The position numbers and the translations under genes were made by a program. This document shows, piece by piece, positions 23,810 through 32,231 of a stretch of DNA of 32,288 nt (its first letter is position 1; each line of letters opens with the position of its first letter). Source of the stretch: an uncultured Lachnospiraceae bacterium. Its GTDB lineage: Bacteria > Bacillota > Clostridia > Lachnospirales > Lachnospiraceae. The notes below the pieces were generated by a model. That model was not told the origin of the DNA, made no database searches, and saw only the letters and a list, made by a program, of their open reading frames with translations. Location of the stretch: NCBI GenBank assembly GCA_905203555.1, contig CAJKWK010000029.1:1-32288 (forward strand), read 5' to 3'.

Positions 23810-24569
23810 TTTGATTCAGCTCCTTCCAGATACGATTGAAATAAGTCTTAAATTCCGGGGCATTACGACGGTGCATTGGAGTGTCTTCTTCCAGATCAAA
23901 GGTGATTGGCAGAATCGTTTTGATGGAAGCTGGTCGTGAAGAGAGAATAATGACGCGGTCTGCAAGGCTGACAGCTTCGGATAAATCGTGGGTGACTAAA
24001 AGAGCCGTCTTTTGGGCGGAACGTAATATTTGGCCGATATCATCGCCAACGGTTAAACGTGTCTGATAATCCAGGGCAGAGAAGGGTTCGTCGAGCAGAA
24101 GGATATCCGGTTCTAAAACCAGTGTGCGGATCAAGGCTGCGCGCTGCCGCATTCCACCGGAGAGTTCAGAAGGTTTTGCGTCAGAAAATTGTTTCAGACC
24201 ATAAGTGTCCAGAAGCTCTTTGGCTTTTTCACGAGAGCGTGCGGACAGCATATGTTGGATTTCAAGACCGAGCAGGACATTGTGGTAAATGGTACGCCAT
24301 TCAAATAAATGGTCATGCTGCAGCATATAACCGATGTTAGTAGTGCTGTCCTGTAATGGTTTTCCATTTATTTTAATAAATCCTTTTTCGGATTGGAGCA
24401 GACCTGAAATGACAGAGAGTAAGGTGGATTTTCCGCAGCCGGAGGGACCTACAATTGCAACGAATTCACCGGGGGCAATTGAAAAAGAAATATTGGTCAG
24501 AGCAGCAGTTTCTCCATCCAGTGTGTGATATGCATAATCGATATTTTTTAGCTCCAGTACAGGTTCCAT
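23802..24569 (-). CDS. ABC transporter ATP-binding protein (SsuB/TauB/ThiZ type)
   Basis: A 255-residue nucleotide-binding subunit, complete: Walker A GPSGCGKS (41-48), Q-loop at Gln84, signature LSGGM (137-141), Walker B ILLLDE (156-161) and H-loop His194. It powers the permease encoded directly downstream. AGGAG stands seven bases before the ATG. The minus-strand pair diverges from the lysine-riboswitch unit; no riboswitch or thiamine-box sequence was seen on its own side of the gap. Confidence 0.93.
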   Translation of the reverse strand: MEPVLELKNIDYAYHTLDGETAALTNISFSIAPGEFVAIVGPSGCGKSTLLSVISGLLQSEKGFIKINGKPLQDSTTNIGYMLQHDHLFEWRTIYHNVLLGLEIQHMLSARSREKAKELLDTYGLKQFSDAKPSELSGGMRQRAALIRTLVLEPDILLLDEPFSALDYQTRLTVGDDIGQILRSAQKTALLVTHDLSEAVSLADRVIILSSRPASIKTILPITFDLEEDTPMHRRNAPEFKTYFNRIWKELNQNE

Positions 24570-24645
24570 GTGGGCACTCCTTTCAGTTCAATCGTGTTTT
24601 GCTATATAGTTAGTGTATGGAAAGATTGGAAAATGGTGAACGATA

Positions 24646-24674
24646 TTGACAAGGCAGTAGAAAAGTGGTACAAC
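24646..24674 (+). promoter_or_regulatory. Promoter of the lysine-riboswitch transcript
   Basis: TTGACA (24646-24651), a 17-nt spacer, and TACAAC (24669-24674). The start near 24681 lies 44 bases before the aptamer. Confidence 0.6.
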
Positions 24675-24724
24675 TGAATAAGTATAGCGGTATTAGAGAG
24701 TACAGTTATACGAATACGGAACTA

Positions 24725-24882
24725 GATAGAGGTGCGGGCTTCATCAGTATCACATCGCTTTAGACCGGAACAGGTGATGTGAGAAAGGGGAGACTGCCGA
24801 AGAAGTCGGATGCATCCGGGGCAGAAGATTTCTGGGGCGCAGCAGAATATGCTGCGGACTGTCACATCAGTGGAGCGCTATC
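24725..24882 (+). promoter_or_regulatory. Lysine riboswitch (L-box)
   Basis: The conserved L-box blocks are present in order: GATAGAGGTGCGGGCTTCAT at the 5' side, GGGGAGACTGCCGAAGAAGT in the middle, CTGGGGCGCAGCAG, and GGACTGTCACATC...GTGGAGCGCTATC at the 3' side. P1 is formed by GATAG (24725-24729) and CTATC (24878-24882). Lysine binding should favour the terminator at 24917-24957, switching off the downstream transporter. Confidence 0.95.
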
Positions 24883-24916
24883 AGAAGATTTTGAGTATAT
24901 ATCGAAAGAGATTTTT

Positions 24917-24957
24917 AAGTCATGAGCGCGCCAAAAGTGAGGTTCATGGCTTTTTTT
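24917..24957 (+). terminator. Riboswitch-controlled terminator
   Basis: AAGTCATGA (24917-24925) pairs with TCATGGCTT (24944-24952), followed by a run of T. It lies 35 bases after the aptamer P1, the usual expression platform. Confidence 0.85.
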
Positions 24958-24975
24958 CGTTGCCATGCATGCGAT

Positions 24976-24998
24976 AAAACAGTCCGGCAGACTGTTTT
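24976..24998. repeat. Hairpin in the transporter leader
   Basis: Perfect 9-bp inverted repeat AAAACAGTC (24976-24984), loop CGGCA, GACTGTTTT (24990-24998), after the riboswitch terminator. The following bases are GGAG, so it is not a full terminator. Confidence 0.6.
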
Positions 24999-25102
24999 GG
25001 AGTAGCATAAGAACAGTTGACTATAGCAGGCAGATAGTTCCGGGTAAACAGAAGAATCTCAGAAGATTTTTCTGAATATTTTTTACAAAAGGAGAAGAAG
25101 GA

Positions 25103-26734
25103 ATGAGTAAGAAGAAAAAAGCACTTTGGGGAGTGCTCACGATGCTCAGTGTTTTGATGCTGAGTGGAATGACGGTATTTGCAGCGGAAGAAGCTGCAGA
25201 ATATGTGCCAAATCTGTATGCAACATTTTGGTCATTGGTTCCGCCGGTTGTTGCGATTGTACTGGCATTGATTACAAAGGAAGTATATAGTTCTTTGTTT
25301 ATCGGAATTTTAATAGGCGGGGTTTTTTATTCGAATTTTCAATTTGAAGGAACGATACTTCATGTATTTCAGGATGGACTTGTAGGCTCTTTGACAAGCG
25401 CATATAATATGGGAATTCTGGTATTCCTTGTTGTGCTTGGTATCATGGTATGTATGATGAACAAGGCCGGGGGATCAGCTGCTTTCGGACGTTGGGCAAG
25501 TGAACATATCAAAAGCCGAGTAGGAGCACAATTGGCGACAATTTGTTTGGGTGTGTTGATTTTTATTGATGATTATTTTAACTGTCTGACAGTAGGAAGT
25601 GTTATGCGGCCGGTTACAGACAAGCATAATGTTTCCAGAGCAAAACTGGCATATTTGATTGATGCTACGGCGGCTCCGGTTTGTATTATTGCACCAATTT
25701 CTTCCTGGGCGGCTGCGGTTACCGGATTTGTAGAGGGCGAGGATGGATTTTCAATTTTCCTTCGTGCGATTCCATTTAACTATTATGCAATTCTGACAAT
25801 TGTAATGATGGTAACAATCGTTATTTTGAAAATGGACTATGGCTACATGAAAGTACATGAGACAAATGCAATTGCAGGCGATATTTATACAACGCCGGAC
25901 CGTCCGTATGCCAATGCGGAAGAATCCGTTGATGAGACAAAGGGAAGTGTAATCGATCTGATTTTCCCGGTAGCTGCTTTGATCGTTTGCTGTGTCATCG
26001 GTATGATCTATACAGGAGGATTTTTCGAAGGAGCTGGATTTGTAGAAGCCTTTTCTTCCAGTGACGCATCTGTAGGCTTGATGCTTGGAAGTTTCTTTGC
26101 TTTTGTAATCACAATTGTATTTTATGCAGTTCGAAAAGTACTCAGCTTTACAGATTCTATGGGTTGTGTTCCGGAAGGATTTAAGGCAATGGTACCGGCG
26201 ATCTTGATTCTGACATTTGCATGGACTTTGAAAACAATGACAGACAGTCTGGGAGCAAAAGAGTTTGTAGCAGGAGTGGTAAATGGAGCAACAGGCGGAC
26301 TTTTGATTGTGATTCCGGCGCTTATTTTTGCTGTTGGCTGTTTCCTTGCCTTTGCAACAGGTACTTCATGGGGAACGTTTGGTATATTGATTCCGATCGT
26401 AGTAAATGTATTTTCGGGAACAAATGAAACAATGATGATTATTTCTATTTCCGCTTGTATGGCTGGTGCTGTATGTGGAGATCATTGTTCTCCGATTTCT
26501 GATACAACGATTATGGCATCTGCAGGTGCACAGTGTAATCATGTAAATCATGTTTCTACACAGCTTCCGTATGTAATTACTGTGGCAGTTGTATCTGGTG
26601 TGACTTACTTATTAGCAGGTATCGTGCAGAGCTTTGTCGGTACAGTAATGACAGCAGTAATTTGTCTTCCGGTCGGTATTGTGTTGATGATTGGTACATT
26701 ATTGGTGATTCGTTCAGTTACAAAAAATAAATAA
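25103..26734 (+). CDS. NhaC-family transporter, probable lysine importer (LysW type)
   Basis: A 543-residue NhaC-superfamily membrane protein. The NhaC core is clear, with IDDYFNCLTVGSVMRPVTD (about 155-173), FATGTSWGTFG (about 417-427) and GDHCSPISDTT (about 463-473). The lysine riboswitch upstream argues for lysine uptake rather than Na+/H+ exchange; NhaC-type genes behind L-boxes were named lysW in comparative genomics. The N-terminus is Lys-rich, then a hydrophobic stretch ending VFAAEEAAE, which looks like a signal peptide ahead of the first transport helix. AAGGAG precedes the ATG. Confidence 0.88.
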   Translation: MSKKKKALWGVLTMLSVLMLSGMTVFAAEEAAEYVPNLYATFWSLVPPVVAIVLALITKEVYSSLFIGILIGGVFYSNFQFEGTILHVFQDGLVGSLTSAYNMGILVFLVVLGIMVCMMNKAGGSAAFGRWASEHIKSRVGAQLATICLGVLIFIDDYFNCLTVGSVMRPVTDKHNVSRAKLAYLIDATAAPVCIIAPISSWAAAVTGFVEGEDGFSIFLRAIPFNYYAILTIVMMVTIVILKMDYGYMKVHETNAIAGDIYTTPDRPYANAEESVDETKGSVIDLIFPVAALIVCCVIGMIYTGGFFEGAGFVEAFSSSDASVGLMLGSFFAFVITIVFYAVRKVLSFTDSMGCVPEGFKAMVPAILILTFAWTLKTMTDSLGAKEFVAGVVNGATGGLLIVIPALIFAVGCFLAFATGTSWGTFGILIPIVVNVFSGTNETMMIISISACMAGAVCGDHCSPISDTTIMASAGAQCNHVNHVSTQLPYVITVAVVSGVTYLLAGIVQSFVGTVMTAVICLPVGIVLMIGTLLVIRSVTKNK

Positions 26735-26741
26735 AAGTAAC

Positions 26742-26803
26742 GTTTTCCCTCTGCTTTTTGAAAGAAACACATAATCGTGTTATAGTAAAAAGGCAGGGGG
26801 AAC
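26742..26803 (+). terminator. Long-arm hairpin after the transporter, enclosing the queH promoter
   Basis: GTTTTCCCTCTGCTTTTT (26742-26759) pairs with AAAAAGGCAGGGGGAAC (26787-26803), with one bulge and a wobble, followed by TTTTAATTTTTT. It probably terminates readthrough from the transporter gene. Confidence 0.6.
26758..26786 (+). promoter_or_regulatory. Promoter of queH
   Basis: TTGAAA (26758-26763), a 17-nt spacer, and TATAGT (26781-26786), located in the loop of the surrounding hairpin. The start near 26793 would exclude the left arm, so the queH mRNA cannot form the terminator. Confidence 0.65.
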
Positions 26804-26850
26804 TTTTAATTTTTTCAGGAAACCTTATTTGATGAGGAGAGAAGAACAAA

Positions 26851-27495
26851 ATGAATCAATCAAAGATCAATTATCAAAAAGTATTAGAAAAGGAATTAGA
26901 AACAATAGAATGTGCAGGCTGCGTGCCGAAACTTTTACTTCATAGCTGTTGCGCACCATGCAGCAGTTATGTGTTGGAATATTTATCATCATATTTTGAA
27001 ATTACGGTGTTATATTATAATCCGAATATTTATCCTGAAAGTGAATATGAAAAACGGGTGCAGGAGCAGCAGGATTTGATCAGGAATATTCCTTGTAAAT
27101 ATCCGGTTTCTTTTTTGGAAGGAGTCTATGAGACAAAGCGGTTTTATGAGATGGCAAAGGGATTGGAAGAGATCAGAGAAGGGGGAGAGCGGTGTTTCCG
27201 GTGTTATGAAATGCGGCTCCGCGAAACGGCAAGAATAGCAGCTGAAAAGAAGTTTGATTATTTTACCACTACTTTGAGCATCAGTCCAATGAAAAATGCA
27301 CAGAAGTTGAACGAACTGGGCGGAAAATTGGAGGAAGAATACGATGTAAAATATTTACATTCTGATTTTAAAAAGAAAAATGGGTATAAACGTTCGATCG
27401 AATTGTCAGAAGAATATGGGTTATACCGGCAGGATTATTGCGGATGTGTCTTTTCTCTTCAAGAAAGACGCAGGCAAAAAGAGGAAGAAAAATAA
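26851..27495 (+). CDS. queH: Epoxyqueuosine reductase QueH
   Basis: A 214-residue QueH (DUF208) protein, the non-cobalamin enzyme for the last step of queuosine synthesis in tRNA. The cysteine ligands are all present: Cys33-Cys34 and Cys37 (HSCCAPCSS), Cys115 and Cys118 (RCFRCYEMR), Cys197 and Cys199 (DYCGCVFS). YYNPNIYPESEY and the TTTLSISPMKN segment are also typical. GAGGAGAG lies upstream of the ATG. It has its own promoter; 90 bases separate it from argH. No other queuosine gene is in the window. Confidence 0.95.
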   Translation: MNQSKINYQKVLEKELETIECAGCVPKLLLHSCCAPCSSYVLEYLSSYFEITVLYYNPNIYPESEYEKRVQEQQDLIRNIPCKYPVSFLEGVYETKRFYEMAKGLEEIREGGERCFRCYEMRLRETARIAAEKKFDYFTTTLSISPMKNAQKLNELGGKLEEEYDVKYLHSDFKKKNGYKRSIELSEEYGLYRQDYCGCVFSLQERRRQKEEEK

Positions 27496-27505
27496 AAAAC
27501 GATGG

Positions 27506-27534
27506 TTTACATTCACACATTACTGTGATAAACT
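27506..27534 (+). promoter_or_regulatory. Possible promoter of argH
   Basis: TTTACA (27506-27511), a 17-nt spacer, and TAAACT (27529-27534) in the 90-bp gap after queH. No ArgR box was convincing. Confidence 0.45.
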
Positions 27535-27585
27535 ATAACGAACTAAAAGTTACTTACAGAAACAACAGAAAAGAGGAAAATGAAG

Positions 27586-28965
27586 ATGGCACAGTTATGG
27601 GGAGGACGTTTCACAAAGGAAACAGACCAGCTGGTTTATCAGTTTAATGCATCCATTTCTTTTGATCAGCGGTTTTATGAACAGGACATCCGGGGCAGTA
27701 TTGCTCATGTTACGATGTTGGAAAAACAAGGGATACTGACAACGGAAGAGAAGAACCAGATCGTGGAAGGTCTGGAATCAATCAAAAGAGATGTAGAGAA
27801 TGGAACATTAAAGATTACAGATAAGTATGAAGATATTCATAGTTTTGTGGAGGCGAATCTGATTGATCGAATTGGTGATGCAGGGAAAAAGCTGCATACA
27901 GGACGAAGCAGAAATGATCAGGTAGCGCTGGATATGAAATTATATACAAGAGATGAGATTTTGGAACTGGATCATCTTTTGAAACAGCTTTTGGAAGAAC
28001 TGCTCAAATTGATGAAAGAGAATTTGAACACATATATGCCGGGATTTACACATCTGCAGAAGGCGCAGCCAATTACTTTGGCACATCATCTGGGAGCTTA
28101 TTTTGAGATGTTCAAAAGAGATCGTTCCCGGATGAAGGATATTTATAAGAGGATGAATACATGTCCCTTAGGTTCCGGTGCGCTTGCGGGAACAACCTAT
28201 CCATTGGATCGGAAGTATACGGCAGAGCTGCTTGGGTTCGATGGACCTACATTGAATAGTATGGATTCAGTTGCTGACAGAGATTATCTGATTGAACTCC
28301 TGTCCGCGATGTCCACGATTATGATGCATTTGAGCAGATTCTCAGAGGAGATTATTATTTGGAATTCCAATGAATATCAATTTGTGGAATTGGATGATGC
28401 CTATAGTACCGGAAGCAGCATTATGCCTCAGAAAAAGAATCCGGATATTGCAGAACTGGTGCGTGGAAAAACAGGACGTGTATATGGGGCTTTGATGTCT
28501 CTCTTGACAACGATGAAGGGGATTCCGCTTGCTTACAACAAAGATATGCAGGAAGACAAGGAATTTGCTTTTGACGCAATAGATACAACAAAGGGATGTC
28601 TGGCATTATTTACAGGAATGATCGCAACTATGAAGTTTAATCCGGTAAAAATGGAAAAGAGTGCGAAGAACGGCTTTACAAATGCAACAGATGCGGCAGA
28701 CTATCTGGTGAATCATGGGGTACCGTTCCGAGATGCTCATGGAATTGTAGGGCAGCTGGTGTTGTATTGCATAGAGAAGAATCTGGCGCTGGATGATATG
28801 AGTCTGGAAGAATTTCAGGCTATTTCACCGGTATTTGAATCAGACATATACGATGCGATCAGCATGGAAACTTGTGTAAAGATGCGAAATACCATTGGGG
28901 CACCCGGACAGGAAGCTATGCAAAAGGTGATTGCAGAGGAAGAGGCATATTTGAAAGAAGTGTAA
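27586..28965 (+). CDS. argH: Argininosuccinate lyase
   Basis: A 459-residue member of the fumarase/aspartase superfamily, normal length. It splits argininosuccinate to arginine and fumarate. The N-terminus MAQLWGGRFT, HTGRSRNDQVA, TFLQ-like FTHLQKAQPIT, and the signature GSSIMPQKKNPD (276-287) with the mobile-loop catalytic serine are all present. I chose ATG 27586: GAGG is nine bases upstream, whereas it is only three from the ATG at 27580. argG is not next to it in this window. Confidence 0.97.
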   Translation: MAQLWGGRFTKETDQLVYQFNASISFDQRFYEQDIRGSIAHVTMLEKQGILTTEEKNQIVEGLESIKRDVENGTLKITDKYEDIHSFVEANLIDRIGDAGKKLHTGRSRNDQVALDMKLYTRDEILELDHLLKQLLEELLKLMKENLNTYMPGFTHLQKAQPITLAHHLGAYFEMFKRDRSRMKDIYKRMNTCPLGSGALAGTTYPLDRKYTAELLGFDGPTLNSMDSVADRDYLIELLSAMSTIMMHLSRFSEEIIIWNSNEYQFVELDDAYSTGSSIMPQKKNPDIAELVRGKTGRVYGALMSLLTTMKGIPLAYNKDMQEDKEFAFDAIDTTKGCLALFTGMIATMKFNPVKMEKSAKNGFTNATDAADYLVNHGVPFRDAHGIVGQLVLYCIEKNLALDDMSLEEFQAISPVFESDIYDAISMETCVKMRNTIGAPGQEAMQKVIAEEEAYLKEV

Positions 28966-29053
28966 AAGTTTATTTGCTGATAAGTGATTGTGGAAGGATA
29001 TAAATTCACCGATACAGAATTGAGAAGAGATTCAGAAAGTGAGGAAGGAAGAG

Positions 29054-30139
29054 ATGGAGCAGAAATTGAGAGTTGGTATTTTGGGAGCAACAGGAATGGT
29101 AGGACAGAGATTTATTTCTCTGCTTGAAAACCATCCATGGTTTGAAGTAGTAACAGTGGCAGCAAGTCCACGTTCTGCGGGTAAAACATACGAAGAGGCA
29201 GTGGGAGACCGCTGGAAAATGACAACACCGATGCCGGAGGGAGTCAAGAATCTGGTAGTTTTGAATGTAAATGAAGTAGAAAAAGTAGCTGCTACAGTAG
29301 ATTTTGTTTTTAGTGCAGTGGATATGACGAAAGAGGAAATCAAAGCAATAGAAGAAGCGTATGCTAAAACTGAAACACCGGTTGTATCGAATAACAGTGC
29401 TCATCGCTGGACACCGGATGTTCCGATGGTTGTTCCGGAGATCAATGTGGAGCATTTCGAGATTATCGAAGCTCAGAAGAAACGTCTGGGAACCACACGT
29501 GGATTTATTGCGGTAAAACCAAACTGCTCAATCCAGAGTTATACACCATGTCTGGCTGCATGGAAGGAGTTTGGACCAAAAGAAGTTGTAGCTACAACAT
29601 ATCAGGCGATTTCAGGAGCAGGAAAAACTTTTAAAGACTGGCCGGAGATGGTGGAGAATATCATTCCATACATCGGAGGCGAGGAAGAAAAGAGTGAACA
29701 GGAACCATTGCGTGTTCTTGGTACAGTTGGAGACGGTGAAATTGTGAAGGCAGAGGCGCCGAAGATCACATGTCAGTGTATCCGCGTTCCGGTGTTGAAT
29801 GGGCATACGGCTGCTGTATTTATTAATTTTGAGAAAAAGCCGACAAAGGAAGAGCTGATTGACAGATTGGTTCATTTCAAAGGATTTCCACAGGAAGCAG
29901 GACTTCCAAGCGCTCCGAAACAGTTTGTTCAGTATTTGGAGGATTGTGATCGTCCGCAGGTAAAACTGGATGTAGATTATGAAAACGGTATGGGAGTTTC
30001 CATCGGCCGTTTGAGAGAAGATTCTATGTTTGATTTTAAGTTTGTAGGTTTGTCTCACAATACAATTCGCGGAGCAGCAGGCGGTGCGGTTCTCTGTGCA
30101 GAGGCATTGACAGCAAAAGGTTATATCAAACAGAAATAA
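29054..30139 (+). CDS. asd: Aspartate-semialdehyde dehydrogenase
   Basis: A 361-residue enzyme reducing aspartyl phosphate to the semialdehyde, the branch point to lysine/diaminopimelate, threonine and methionine. The Rossmann start RVGILGATGMVGQRF, SNNSAHRW, the catalytic Cys158 in KPNCSIQ, and GHTAAVF are present. Length and motifs fit the fungal/archaeal-like ASADH class found in many Clostridia rather than the E. coli type. ATG 29054 is preceded by GAGG nine bases upstream; a GTG at 29039 has no site. Lies 88 bases after argH, with a strong terminator behind. Confidence 0.96.
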   Translation: MEQKLRVGILGATGMVGQRFISLLENHPWFEVVTVAASPRSAGKTYEEAVGDRWKMTTPMPEGVKNLVVLNVNEVEKVAATVDFVFSAVDMTKEEIKAIEEAYAKTETPVVSNNSAHRWTPDVPMVVPEINVEHFEIIEAQKKRLGTTRGFIAVKPNCSIQSYTPCLAAWKEFGPKEVVATTYQAISGAGKTFKDWPEMVENIIPYIGGEEEKSEQEPLRVLGTVGDGEIVKAEAPKITCQCIRVPVLNGHTAAVFINFEKKPTKEELIDRLVHFKGFPQEAGLPSAPKQFVQYLEDCDRPQVKLDVDYENGMGVSIGRLREDSMFDFKFVGLSHNTIRGAAGGAVLCAEALTAKGYIKQK

Positions 30140-30194
30140 TTTAAGCGGACAGGATTCGTTGAGAAAGTAATAAGGCAAAATAAACAATGCAAAG

Positions 30195-30250
30195 AAAGGC
30201 TGATTTTTCGGTATTTATTTTTATATAAATGCGAAAAATCAGTCTTTTTT
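30195..30250 (+). terminator. Terminator after asd
   Basis: AAAGGCTGATTTTTCG (30195-30210) pairs with CGAAAAATCAGTCTTTT (30232-30248) around an AT-rich loop, followed by T residues. One G-U-type mismatch in a 16-bp stem. Confidence 0.92.
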
Positions 30251-30286
30251 AGTAGAAACGATTTGAGATTTTGTATAATTCGTACA

Positions 30287-30315
30287 TTGACAAAAGTCCG
30301 GTGGAAAGATATTAT
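30287..30315 (+). promoter_or_regulatory. Promoter of the surface adhesin
   Basis: TTGACA (30287-30292), a 17-nt spacer, and TATTAT (30310-30315). Near-consensus. The start near 30322 leaves a leader of about 155 nt. A second TATAAT at 30273-30278 has no matching -35. Confidence 0.7.
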
Positions 30316-30321
30316 CTAAAT

Positions 30322-30476
30322 ACTCGTCTAAGGACATATCTTTTATTCTTTGAGAGTTTCATCTCAGTATCCAAAACGAGTGATGTTGTACAACAGAAGA
30401 AAAATGGCAGAAAGGGGGAACGGCAAATAAAGCGTGGTGTTTTTTCGGTAGGGAAAAAGAAAATAGAAGGAGTTTT
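30322..30476 (+). promoter_or_regulatory. Structured leader of the adhesin gene, class unknown
   Basis: Closing stem ACTCGT (about 30324-30329) / ACGAGT (about 30377-30382) encloses a TGAGA-GTTTCA-TCTCA hairpin. A short hairpin-like GTTTTTTCGGTAGGGAAAAAG precedes the AAGGAG site. I know no matching riboswitch. A small frame across this region shows no family resemblance and was not called. Confidence 0.35.
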
Positions 30477-32231
30477 ATGGGAAATACTGAAAAGAAAAGA
30501 ATGAAAAACATGGTAGGTATGGCAGCAGTGCTGCTTATTTTGTGGAGCCTGTTTCTTTCGTGTGCTTCAGGATTGAATGTGTGTGCAAAGGAAACATCAG
30601 CCAGTATTACAGCGAAGGCATTGACCGGTGAAGAGATACAAGGTGGATATGACACCTGGAGATTTGATGTCAGACACAATGAGAGAACGTATTTGGGATT
30701 TTGTGCACAGAAGGGGCTGGACAGCGCATCTTCCGGAACTTTTGCCTGTAAGGAAATCCAAAACGATCGTTTAAAAGCTGTCTTGCTTGTATCTTTTGGA
30801 TCTCCTTTTCAAAATCTTTCATGGTGGACGACTGTAAATAAAACGCAATGGATCGATGTAATGCATGGCACAATTACTTATGCATATACCGGAGATCGAG
30901 TGATGTATGATGAAAACGGAGGAATTGGGTATATTACATATTTTGATACTGCAAAAGCAGAAGAACTGGCAAATGCAATTTATGCAGCTTTTGATCCGGG
31001 GATTTTGGATTCTTATAAGATGTATCTGGGGATGAATCCGGATGCATCCCAGCAAGATGTAATCTGGTTGGAAGGGTATGGAAAAATCCGGCTGCAAAAA
31101 GTGGATCGGGATACAGGAGAAGGAATTGCGCAGGGAGATGCTGCACTGGAAGGGGCTGTGTATGATATTTTTCTAAAATCTGCATATCAGGAAGGGGATG
31201 GGACGGAGTCGGCGTCTTATCGAGGGAGCATGATTACAGATTTTGCAGGACATGCAGTCAGTGAGAGTTTGCCTCTGGGATCCTATTTCGTTAAAGAGCG
31301 TCTGCCCAGTGAGGGATATCTGTTAGATCCGAACCTTTACGAGGTGGTATTATCAGAGAAGAGTAAAACAGAAGATGTTTTTACGGAATCAATTGTGAGT
31401 ATGGAAAAGGTAATAGACAGAACCGTAAGAGTTGTAAAGGTTGATGCGGATACCGGGAAGGTGATTCCTTTGAAAAATACACAATTTCGGTTGTTGGATG
31501 CAGAGCAGAATCCTTTGCTTTTCTCGATAGAAGGAGGAACGGAAAAGACAGATGTTTTTTGGACGGACGAAACCGGTGAATGGATCTTTCCGATTCGATT
31601 GGTCTATGGAACTTATTATCTGGAAGAGGTGCAGGCGCCCGGCGGGTATCTGAAAGGGGAGTTGCTGAAATTTGAAATCCGGGAAACGGATCCGGAAGAA
31701 CATCCGCTTACAATTCAGTATGCAGATGAGAATGTGATGGGGAAGATTGTGATTACAAAAGTTTGTAAAGAGACACAAAAGAAATTGGATGGAGCGGTTT
31801 TTGAAATATATGCAGCGGAGGATATTGTAACACCGGACGGAACATTAAGGCTGAAAAAAGGTGAGAAGGCAGACGAGGTGACAACTCAGGATGGAATGGC
31901 TGTTTCAAAGAAATTATTTTTGGGAGTTTATGAAATAAGAGAGAAGAAACAGCCGGAGGGCTTTGTATTGGATCCAAAACGGTATCTCGTAAAATTAGAA
32001 TATCAGGATCAGCTGACATCGGTAGTGACGGGAGAAATTACGATTGAAAATCAGTTGGAGAAGATTCCGGAAGAGCCGGTTCAAGAGACTCCGGTGAAAA
32101 AGGAGACTGCGAAAAAGGCAGTTCAAACAGGTGACACAGTGCCGAAACAATTTTATCTTAGTGGTGCGCTTGCTGTGATGTCCGGTGTGTTCTTTTTGTT
32201 GAGAAAGCCGGGAAATAAGAAAAGAAGATAA
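30477..32231 (+). CDS. Thioester-domain surface adhesin with Cna-B/SpaA repeats
   Basis: A 584-residue wall-anchored protein. Signal peptide to about residue 37 (NVCA-KET). Residues 45-195 look like a thioester (TQXA) domain: Cys76 in YLGFCAQ and Gln124 in NKTQWID are placed to form the internal thioester that lets such adhesins bond covalently to host amines. Three Cna-B/SpaA modules follow (about 203-308, 315-425, 428-535), each opening with a Lys motif (LQKVDRDTG, VVKVDADTG, ITKVCKETQ) and closing with an E-containing motif (KERLPSEGY, EEVQAPGGY, REKKQPEGF) that could form isopeptide bonds. The end is VQTGD, a membrane helix and KKRR. AAGGAG is only four bases from the ATG. A pilin-tip role is possible; no sortase lies within the window. 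Confidence 0.85.
   Translation: MGNTEKKRMKNMVGMAAVLLILWSLFLSCASGLNVCAKETSASITAKALTGEEIQGGYDTWRFDVRHNERTYLGFCAQKGLDSASSGTFACKEIQNDRLKAVLLVSFGSPFQNLSWWTTVNKTQWIDVMHGTITYAYTGDRVMYDENGGIGYITYFDTAKAEELANAIYAAFDPGILDSYKMYLGMNPDASQQDVIWLEGYGKIRLQKVDRDTGEGIAQGDAALEGAVYDIFLKSAYQEGDGTESASYRGSMITDFAGHAVSESLPLGSYFVKERLPSEGYLLDPNLYEVVLSEKSKTEDVFTESIVSMEKVIDRTVRVVKVDADTGKVIPLKNTQFRLLDAEQNPLLFSIEGGTEKTDVFWTDETGEWIFPIRLVYGTYYLEEVQAPGGYLKGELLKFEIRETDPEEHPLTIQYADENVMGKIVITKVCKETQKKLDGAVFEIYAAEDIVTPDGTLRLKKGEKADEVTTQDGMAVSKKLFLGVYEIREKKQPEGFVLDPKRYLVKLEYQDQLTSVVTGEITIENQLEKIPEEPVQETPVKKETAKKAVQTGDTVPKQFYLSGALAVMSGVFFLLRKPGNKKRR

Noticed and set aside
24570..24650. Thiamine (THI-box) riboswitch for the ABC importer
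   Set aside because: No CTGAGA block or paired arms on the minus strand; the structured RNA in this gap is the plus-strand lysine riboswitch.
30271..30504. Small 77-codon basic frame overlapping the adhesin start
   Set aside because: It begins upstream of the predicted transcript start, overlaps the adhesin start codon in another frame and lacks an RBS.
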